A stretch of 41,505 nt of DNA, from positions 76,421-117,925 of the forward strand of contig CALXKK010000002.1 of the NCBI GenBank assembly GCA_944388935.1, given 5' to 3'. Under the pieces are notes generated by a model. It had not been told where the DNA came from and searched no databases. It worked only from the letters and a program-made list of their open reading frames with translations. Below, in pieces: positions 30,926-39,500 of the stretch. The translations under genes and the position numbers were made by a program. Within the stretch, counting starts at the first letter, position 1. Each line of letters begins with the position of its first letter. The stretch is from an uncultured Clostridia bacterium (GTDB lineage Bacteria; Bacillota; Clostridia; TANB77; CAG-508).

Positions 30926-32422
30926 TTATTCTATATAATAAATTTCGAAATCAGCAACTTCTCCAGTTTTATTATAATTATTTTTAATATACTCTTTTAT
31001 TTTTTTAGATTCTTGCCCAATTATATCTTCATCTTTTACTAAAATGAATGTATTTTTTAAGCCTTTAATTTTATTTAATATTCTTTCTTCTCCTTTATAT
31101 CCCCAATTTCCTAAAAATGGCAAATCAAAATCTTGATAATTCTGTTTTAATTTGATTCTATACATGTTTGCTTCTGATGAAAAAATAATAACATCTTGAT
31201 TTTTCTCGTTTTTTAATTTTACAAAATTTACTATTTCATTTAATTTATCTTTTAATTCAGGGGTGATTACCATTCCAAAATAAGGGTCATTATATGTTAA
31301 TTCATTATTATCATTTACTAAATATTTTATATAAGAAATAACAAAACATATATTTATTAGCAAAATAACAATAACAAAAAGTGCTAATATAATTTTTACA
31401 ATCCTTTTATAGAACACATCTTCTAGTCTAATTACTAATTGTTCTAAAATATAAGTACTGTATACCACAGAGATAAGCATAGCCAACTCTACATGATATT
31501 CATTAAATATTGGGTATCCAATTAGCATACTAGGAACCATAAAACATAAAAAAACTATACTCGTATTAACAACCTTATTCTCCGTTGTTATGTTGAATTT
31601 TTTCTTAGCAATAATTAGCCCAATAATTGTTAATATTGGAATAAGATAAAAAACTGCAAACTCCCACATAACATAAATATTACGAGTTGCAAAATCACCC
31701 ATTCCTAAAAAACAATAATTTATAAAATCTTTTAATTGTCCTTGGATTGCTAGTGCAATAATCCATATAGCTGTAATTACTATAAAAACTGAATATGTAG
31801 CAAATAATTTCTTTAAAATCTTCTTTATGTCTTTCCTATTAAGATAAATTACACACAATGTTAAGCCTATTAAATAATACATTCCTACATTTTGCTTTGT
31901 AGCAAAAATAAGTGCAGAAACAATTCCTTGTTGTATCGGTTTTACCTCGAACTTATCATTTTTTATTATTAAATACATACCCAATAACCAAAAGATTAAA
32001 GCTAAAATATTATAGTTTGCTCCGTTTTCATACAAGTTTTTAGAAAATGGTAGAATAATTAAAATTATATAAATAACTGCTCTTGATACTGGTATTTTTA
32101 GTTTTCTTAATATATTCAAAATCAAAATAAATATTATTTCGAACATAATTAAGCCTAATACTTTGTAAACAAAAAAATTCATTCCAAAAATACTTAGAAA
32201 TACATTTGCCAAGTAAAAAAACAAAGGTGTATCTATTATATTGTTTTGTGAATATAATTGTATTCCATTATGTAATTTAAACACATTTGCAAATGTAAAC
32301 AATTCATCTGTTACTATTAATTTACTTACTATTATTTCAATTCCCCAAAAACATAAAAATATTAGTATTGCGCTATATAAAATCTTATGTTTTTTTATGT
32401 GTTCCTTTATCTTTTCTTTCAT
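30926..32422 (-). CDS. GT-C type membrane glycosyltransferase, ArnT/PMT-like
   Basis: 498 residues with about ten to twelve membrane helices. The first loop after helix 1 contains an acidic DE pair (VTDELFTFANVFKLHNG) and IIDTPLFFYLANVFL, the layout of GT-C enzymes that use lipid-linked sugars (PMT/ArnT/GT39-like, Dol-P-mannosyltransferase family). The C-terminal about 110 residues are soluble (KLKNEKNQDVIIFSSEANMY), outside the membrane. The acceptor is unknown; cell-surface polymers or surface proteins are likely. ATG follows GAGGAG, 22 bases after yqeY, so it is probably cotranscribed with yqeY. Confidence 0.72.
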   Translation of the reverse strand: MKEKIKEHIKKHKILYSAILIFLCFWGIEIIVSKLIVTDELFTFANVFKLHNGIQLYSQNNIIDTPLFFYLANVFLSIFGMNFFVYKVLGLIMFEIIFILILNILRKLKIPVSRAVIYIILIILPFSKNLYENGANYNILALIFWLLGMYLIIKNDKFEVKPIQQGIVSALIFATKQNVGMYYLIGLTLCVIYLNRKDIKKILKKLFATYSVFIVITAIWIIALAIQGQLKDFINYCFLGMGDFATRNIYVMWEFAVFYLIPILTIIGLIIAKKKFNITTENKVVNTSIVFLCFMVPSMLIGYPIFNEYHVELAMLISVVYSTYILEQLVIRLEDVFYKRIVKIILALFVIVILLINICFVISYIKYLVNDNNELTYNDPYFGMVITPELKDKLNEIVNFVKLKNEKNQDVIIFSSEANMYRIKLKQNYQDFDLPFLGNWGYKGEERILNKIKGLKNTFILVKDEDIIGQESKKIKEYIKNNYNKTGEVADFEIYYIE

Positions 32423-32444
32423 TCGCTCTCCTCGTTTTGATACA

Positions 32445-32888
32445 TTATTTGTTTAACAATTCTTTTACTACTTCACTAATTGTTTTTCCATCTGCACTTA
32501 CACCTAATTTAGCTTTTGCTTGTCCCATAACTTTTCCCATATCTTTCATAGAACTTGCGCCTGTTTCTTTTATTATTTCTTCAACAACTGGAATTATTTC
32601 TTCCTTGCTTAATTGTTTTGGTAAATATTCTTCTATAATAGCAATTTCTTCTTTAATTTCATTTATTAGGTCTTCTCTACCACTTTTTTCGTAATCTGGC
32701 AAAGAATCCTTTCTAGTTTTATCTTCTTTCGCAATAATTTGCATAATTTCGTCATCATTTAGTTCTTTTCCACCATCTTTTTCTTTTTGTAAGATAGCTG
32801 CTCTAATCATTTGAACAACATTTTTTCTTACAATATTTTTCTCCTTCATGCTATTTTTTAAATCTTCTAACAATTTTTCTTTTAACAT
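32445..32888 (-). CDS. yqeY: GatB/YqeY domain protein
   Basis: 147 residues, full length for YqeY. The N-terminal helices (MLKEKLLEDLKNSMKEKN) and the GAD-like C-terminal block (YLPKQLSKEEIIPVVEEI, SMKDMGKVMGQAKAKL) are standard. The domain resembles the tail of GatB and is thought to bind tRNA, but its role in this standalone form is not established. It follows rpsU (58 and 147 residues respectively) as in most Firmicutes, and an AAGGAGG site precedes ATG. The rpsU terminator sits 95 bases upstream. Confidence 0.93.
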   Translation of the reverse strand: MLKEKLLEDLKNSMKEKNIVRKNVVQMIRAAILQKEKDGGKELNDDEIMQIIAKEDKTRKDSLPDYEKSGREDLINEIKEEIAIIEEYLPKQLSKEEIIPVVEEIIKETGASSMKDMGKVMGQAKAKLGVSADGKTISEVVKELLNK

Positions 32889-32982
32889 AATAATTCCTCC
32901 TTGTAATTTATTTTTTCACATTGAGATTAGTAATGCAAGATTTTTTACATTATTTAATAATAAATTTAGTTATAGACAAATC

Positions 32983-33020
32983 AAAAAGGTTGGAATCAGA
33001 TGTACTCCAATTACCAACCT
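32983..33020 (-). terminator. terminator of rpsU
   Basis: AGGTTGG (32987-32993) pairs with CCAACCT (33014-33020) and, on the minus strand, a T run follows at 32983-32987. It begins 18 bases after the rpsU stop. Confidence 0.8.
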
Positions 33021-33037
33021 CATTAACTAATTTTATA

Positions 33038-33211
33038 TTAATATTTTCTTTTTCTAGCTGCCTCTGATTTTTTCTTTCTTCTAACACTAGGTTTTTCATA
33101 ATGCTCTCTTTTACGAACTTCTTGGATAACTCCATTTCTTGCACATTGTCTCTTAAATCTTCTTAAAGCATCTTCTATATTTCCATCTTTTACCTTAACT
33201 TCTGATGACAT
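33038..33211 (-). CDS. rpsU: 30S ribosomal protein S21
   Basis: 57 residues, recognised from the sequence: [19 protein letters not shown], then [39 protein letters not shown]21 binds the 30S platform near the 16S rRNA 3' end and takes part in start-site selection. ATG (33209-33211) follows an excellent GGAAGGAGGGG site. It has a strong consensus promoter at 33356-33384 and a structured leader of about 140 bases, and a terminator after its stop. Gene order rpsU-yqeY is the usual Firmicutes pair. Confidence 0.97.
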   Translation of the reverse strand: MSSEVKVKDGNIEDALRRFKRQCARNGVIQEVRKREHYEKPSVRRKKKSEAARKRKY

Positions 33212-33350
33212 TATATTCCCCTCCTTCCGGCTTCATACAACTGTGGGATAAATTAAACTTTTCTTTATTATTGCTTGTTAAAAGTTTAATCGTCTTACCA
33301 TTAAGCTTAGGGTAATATTAAAATATAATATCACCGTAACTTTTATAGCT
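33212..33350 (-). promoter_or_regulatory. structured 5' leader of rpsU
   Basis: Two stems lie between the promoter and the ribosome site. One is GGTGATATTA pairing with TAATATTACC (33311-33335, one G-U). The other is ATTAAACTTTT with its exact complement (33252-33262 / 33280-33290). The TTACC end of the first can also pair with GGTAA at 33295-33299, which would open it, so two mutually exclusive folds exist. Confidence 0.45.
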
Positions 33351-33355
33351 ACTCT

Positions 33356-33384
33356 ATTATATATAAATAATAATAGCTTGTCAA
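33356..33384 (-). promoter_or_regulatory. rpsU promoter
   Basis: Minus strand: TTGACA (33379-33384), exactly 17 bases, TATAAT (33356-33361): a perfect sigma-A consensus, fitting a ribosomal protein gene. Confidence 0.9.
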
Positions 33385-33397
33385 TATGCAAATCGTC

Positions 33398-33492
33398 AAA
33401 TTTTGAACTTTTGGGACGGACCTTAAATGTTCAAATTTTATGTTCACCAACTAGGAGGGATTGGGTGAGTATCCTAAAATCCCTGTTTTTTT
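33398..33492 (+). ncRNA. candidate structured RNA ending in a terminator
   Basis: A gap of about 118 bases between the rpsU promoter and the giant gene's terminator holds ordered structure. TTTGAAC (33402-33408) pairs with GTTCAAA (33429-33435) around a GGGACGGACC loop. Then CACCAA can pair with TTGGGTG, and AGGGATT (33456-33462) pairs with AATCCCT (33478-33484) followed by seven T (33486-33492). The T run exists only in plus orientation. No reading frame is evident and no promoter is clear, so this is low confidence. Confidence 0.35.
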
Positions 33493-33502
33493 ATTGCATA
33501 GG

Positions 33503-33544
33503 AAAAGCGAAGAAAACTATTTTCATTTAGTTTCCCTCGCTTTT
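33503..33544. terminator. terminator of the giant surface-protein gene
   Basis: AAAAGCGA (33503-33510) pairs with TCGCTTTT (33537-33544), with an inner AAACTA/TAGTTT stem. The T run for the minus strand is the left A-rich arm. It lies 29 bases after the gene's stop. Confidence 0.75.
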
Positions 33545-33573
33545 AGATGCATAATTATTTATTTTATTTTCTG

Positions 33574-36500
33574 TTATTTCTTATTTGTTTTCTTTTGCAC
33601 TTTTGTATTATTTTTCTTTTGTCTTTTTGTTAGAACTACTGCGTATCTTAAGGTTACACTTTCTAGGGCTACTAATCCTACTAGAGCTATTAGTAATCCT
33701 ACTGGAAGTTCACCAGTTTCAACGCTTATTGAGACTGTTGCTTGGTCTGTATTATCTTTGTCATTGCTATCTGCAAAGCCTGGTACGTTATCTGTTTGTA
33801 TTAATGATACTTCATTAACCTTGTTACCCATATTGTTTCCAGATGTTCTCCAGTTTAATAATACTGTGTATTCTTTTGTTTCTCCAGCTCCTATTTCTGG
33901 TATTACCTTAGTAATTGTTGCTCCGCTGTTTCCAGCTCCGCTTCCGCCTGATACTTCCCAAGTTCCATCATTATTTGCTAAGCTCATTCCTGCTGGTAAC
34001 TTGTCTTCTATTATTGCTCTACCAGAGATTTCTCCAGTGTTCTTAACTTTTATCTTGTATTCTACTTGTACACTTGTACTTTCTGTACTCTTTCTGTAGA
34101 TATCAACTTTTTCTAGTTTTCCGTTTGTTGCATTTCTTCTTGTACCATTTACAATTATTCCTGTTATTTCTTTTTCTACACCGATGTTAAATGGTTTTGG
34201 TTCGTAGTAATAGTAAACATCTATCGTATTATTTACTACATCGTTTCCATTTTCATCCTTTACGATTTCGACTTTCATCTTACCGTTTGGCTCTGCTGGA
34301 ATTTCGACTAGTTTGTAATAATCGAATTCTTTTGCTGTTGTCTTGTATGAGTCATCTTTTGCTCCATCCATTACTACTTGTGATGATTGCAATTCGCCAG
34401 TTTCTGGATTTGTTTCTTCTATTTCTTTTCCTGTTGTTTTATCTACATAGTGTACTATTACTTTTGCTGGTTGATAATAGTAATATGTTACTACTATCTT
34501 TTCGCCAGTCATTGTACCTGTTGCATTTGTTGGTAATACGTTATTTCCTTCTTTATCTGTTTTAGCAACTACGTAACTTAAGAAGTCTTTAGATTTAATA
34601 TCATATTGGTCTCCAACATGTCCTTCATGTAATATTGGTTCTTCTAGCTCTTCGCCAGTTAGGATGTCTATATGATGTTCTTCTACACCTGCAGATCTCT
34701 TAGCATAGTAGTATGTAACTACAGTTTTGTTGTTTGTAATATTACCATTTTCATCTGTTTCAACCTTTAATGTTCCGCTTGCATTTGATGGTACTTCTAC
34801 TAAGTCATAGTCTTCGAATGTCTTTTGCTCTGTTGTGTAACTGTCGCCTTCGTGTTTTGTATCATCAATTACCGAATTAGTTAATTCTTCACCAATCGTT
34901 TTATCTACATAATGTACTTCTAACACTGCTTTCTTTATGTAATAGTAATTAACTGTTACAAGGTCCTCTCCCATTACTCCACTTGAGTTGTTTGGAAGTT
35001 TTGTTGTTACTAAATCATATCCTTCAAAATCTTTGCTTGGTATGTCGTAACTGTCTCCTACTTGAACATTATGTTGTTCTGTATATAAGATTTTTCCTGT
35101 CTTGTCATCTATGTGGTTTTCTAGCAATCCAGTGTAAACTGGCTCGTAGTAGTAAATTAATGTCTGCTCTTCTTTTGTCATCTTAATTGTTGTCTTTTCT
35201 GGGCTTTCTACTAATTTGTATCCTACGAAGTCTTTTGAGTTTGTTACGAATTCATCTCCGACTAGTCCTTCCTTAGTGTATGGAGCTTCTAGGTCTTTAA
35301 TTTCTTCGTGTGTTTCTGGATCTCTAGCCACATATCTTACTGTTGCTTTTGTGTTTTGTAAGTAATAGTAAGTTACGTTTGTATCTACAACTGTCATAGT
35401 TCCTTCAGTGTTTCCACTATTAGAAACTAATGTATACGTTTTTCCGTCTTTATCGATAGTTTCTTTGCGATGTTCAGTATCAGTATTATACTTATCATCC
35501 ACGTGTCCATCGATTTGCTCGTTTGCTGCTAATACTAGGTTATTTGCGTCGTCTGAGTCCTCATCTTTTTCTAAGTAATGAATTATTACTTTAGCTGGTT
35601 TTAATCTGTAATAATATATTACTTCTTGTGGGTTTTCTTCGTCTAATTTCTCGATTGTTCCACTAGGCTCTCCGACTGTTGCATTTTGGACTAACTCATA
35701 TTTTTCGTTTACATTGCTTGCCTCAGAAGTTGCATAAGGGTCGCCCTCTTTGCCTTCTATTACTACATCCGGAATTTCGTTTCCGTTAACATCTGGAACG
35801 CGTCTCTCTGTAGTACTTCCGTCCGGTTTCATTATGTAATAGTGTACTGTTACCCTTCCATATTTGTTCGTATTTGTAACTGTTTTGCTTCCACTATCAA
35901 TTGAAGCTTCATAGTATTTTAAGTCTCCTTCTGTTTTCTCTTCTTCTGTTAATGTGTATACAATTTCATTATTTGAAGAATCGTATTTTGGTAAGTTCTT
36001 AAACATATCGTTCCATTTATTTGGATTGTCGCTATCAAGTGTTGTTGTACTTCCTGATGTGCCTGGTTTTGCTAACTCTAATGTTCTTACGCTTCCATCG
36101 CTACCTGTTAACTTAAATACTACTCTTGTTGGACGTTGTCCTAATTTATCAGTATCATCATCCCAAACTTTGCTTACTGGAATATTTACTATAAATCCTG
36201 TTGTGGTTGTCCAGTTTGATGTTACTTCATCACTTGTTCTGTCCGGTGTTTCATACTCAATATGTGCTTTTACAACATTTTCGATACTTACTGTATCTTG
36301 ACTTATTCCTTCATATACAACTTTTATTTGTTTATCTATTGTTACTTCTTTTCCTTCTGTCATTTGTATATCTTGAACTTGTTGTTCCCAAGTGATTGTA
36401 TTGCTTTGTGCATCGTATGTTCCGCCATCTAAGTTAGATTTTTCTTCATCTATTGCATATGGTAATTGGTCTACCAATACAATCTTAGCATTTCCTTCAT

Positions 36501-39500
36501 AGTCTGATATCTCTGCCTTGTAACTTATGTTATATGTTATTTCTTCATCTAGACTATCTACCTTTGATGTTCCTGTTTTAGATATACTTTGTTCTTCTTT
36601 TGGCTCTACATATGTTTGCTCTGGCTCCTCTGGAACTTTTTTATCTTGTCCACCATCATTGATGTAAGCTGTATTTTTAATATTTTTTCCATCTGTTAAT
36701 TTGTTTACAGTTACTTGGAATTCAACTACTTTTTCTTCGTCAATTCCTAATGTGACGCTTATTCCGTTTTGTAAATCTGTTGCTGTCTTGCTACTATCTG
36801 CTACATCTCCAATTTTAATGCTTCCGTCTACAAATGTTGTTCCTGCAGGTACTGTATCTTTTACAAGTACTGTACCGCTTCTTGTTCCATCATTTCTTAC
36901 TCTTATTCTGTAAGTAATTGTGTCGCCTTCTTTTACTTTAGTTCCACTTGCCGGGTCAGATTCTTTATGAGCTGAAATGTTTGGTTTTGTTACAGTAGTT
37001 GTAACTTCGTTTGTTGGTTCATTATCTATTGTAGCTGTATTCTTTAATTCTTTACTGTAAACGCCATCATCCAAATTGTCTACAATTCCTGCAAATGTTA
37101 CATCTACACTACCTTCTGCTGGAACTTCTACTTGTATTCCACTCTTTAGGTTCTGCTCTGTGTAAACTGTTCCTGTAGTTCCTACCATTATTTGTGTATT
37201 ATTATCAAATGTTAATCCTTCTGGTAATGTATCTCTTAATGTAACTGTCTTTGCTAAGTTTCCACTATTTGTTATTCTTACAGTATATGTTACTTTTTCT
37301 CCTTCTGTTGTTTCCTCCTTATCTACCGTTTTTTCGCTACTAATTATAGCCTTGAATATTGTGCTATCAAATTTATCCGTTGTTTCATCACTTGTTTTTT
37401 CTGGAGTAAGTAACTTAATACTTGCTTTTACATTATTTGTTATTTTGTCTAGGCTCATGTCTAAACCAGTATATACAACTTTAATGTTTTTAGTAATGTT
37501 TACAGTACCTTTACCATTGTAACTATCTAGGTCTGATACATTTTCTGTCCATGTGATAGTTCTGCTTGCAGAATTATATGTTCCTCCATTTAGGTCTGAT
37601 TTTTGCTCATCTATTGCATAAGGTAATGTATCTACAATTGTTACTTCTGCATCTCCCATATAGTCTGTTATTTGTGCAGTATATGTTACAGTATAATTTA
37701 CTTCTTGGTTTGCAGATGTAATTCTGTCTGTTCCTGTCTTCTCAACAGTATTTGTTACACTCGGTGTTTTTAATCTGTAATAGTAAATTACTTCTGTGTC
37801 TGCTTCTGAAATTTGTCCTTTTGCATTTTCAGGTAATTTTTCTTGTACTAATTCATAGTTTTGTTTTATGTTGTCTGCTGGATTTGTTGTATAATCATCG
37901 CCTTGAGCTCCTTCTATTGTTTCGTCTGGAATTTCTGTTCCGTCCGTGCTAGGAACTCTTGTTGTTGTAGTTTTTCCATCAGTATCCATAATGTAATGAT
38001 GTACTATTACTTTTCCGTATTTGCTTACATTTGTTACTGTCATTGCGTCTTGGTCAACAGTACCTTTTTCATAGAATTTGTTTTCTAAATCTTTTTCATC
38101 AACTGTATATTTTATTTCATTACCATAATTATCATATTTTGGTAAATCGTTAAATGTGTATGCCCATTTGTTTGCATTAGATGGGTCTGCATTCGCTTCG
38201 GCTGTTAGCACTTGTTCATATGAACTGTTTACTCCTTCGCCTGTTCCTGTAAGTGTTAAAGTTACACTTGCTGGACGCTTTCCGGCTAAGTTGTCCTTAT
38301 CGTCCCATATCTTTGTAACTGTTACAGATGTCTTTTCGTCTGGAACTTCGAATGTATTTGTAACTGTTTTGTTTTCTTGGCTTACAACTGTATTTTCTGC
38401 TGTGTAGAATTTATTATTTAATTCTTCTTCGCTTAACGTGTATACAATTTCGTCTCCATTTACAGAATTGTATTTTGGTAATCCTGTAAATGTGTATAAC
38501 CAACGATTTGTATCTGATTTATCCACATTATCTACTGTTAATGTGTGTTTATATGGGTTACTTCCATCATTTGCGTCATTTCCTGTTAACACTAATGTTA
38601 CTGAGTTTGGACGTTTTCCGGCTACGTTTCCGTTATCGTTCCATACTTTTACAACTGGCACTTCTATTGTGTCGTTTGGAACAGCAAATTTATTTGTTAT
38701 AGTCTTAGAACCTTGGTCTACTTTGCTGTTTACGCTTGTGTAGTAGATATTATCTAATTCCTCGCTTAGCACATAATTTATTTCGTCGCCATTTGCGTCA
38801 TATTTTGGTAAATTATCGAATGTATATCTCCAATTATTGCTATTTGAAGAATCTGCATTTATTTCTGATGTTAATTCTTGCTTATATGTTTGTCCATTTC
38901 CTTTTAATACTAATGTTACTGAGCTTGGACGTTTTCCTGCAGAGTTGTTGTTGTCATCCCATACCTTTGTTACTGGTACTTCTATAGTGTCGTTTGGAAC
39001 AACGAATTTATTTGTAATTGTATATCCTTCTGCCATGCTTCCACTAATATTTTTGTTCTCTGCTGTATAGAATATGCTTTCTAAATCAGCTTCATCTGCT
39101 GTGTAATTTATTTCTTGTCCTTGTGCATCATATTTTGGAACACTGAATGTATGGCTCCATCTGTTTGTATCTCCACCTACTGCATCGTCTACAGTTACTG
39201 GTTCTGAAGCTACTACACTGTCTCCATTCTTAACTTGTAATGTTACACTTGTTGGTCTCTTGTTCGCACTGTTGCTATTGTCATCCCAAACCTTTGTTAC
39301 TGTTACATCTATCTTGTCGCCTGGTACTTGGAATGTGTTTGTAACTGTTCTAGCTCCTTGGTCCACGTTAGATTTAATATAAAAATCATTATTTAAATCT
39401 TTCTCGTTTATTGTATAAACTACCTCGTTACCATAATTATCATATTTTGGTAGGTCTGTGAATGTGTATTCCCAAGTGTTTGTGTCTCCTTGGACTGCAT

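Noticed and set aside
33461..34099. Plus-strand frame of 212 codons over the giant gene's 3' end
   Set aside because: It overlaps the terminator and the well-supported minus-strand gene, has no ribosome site, and shows no domain.
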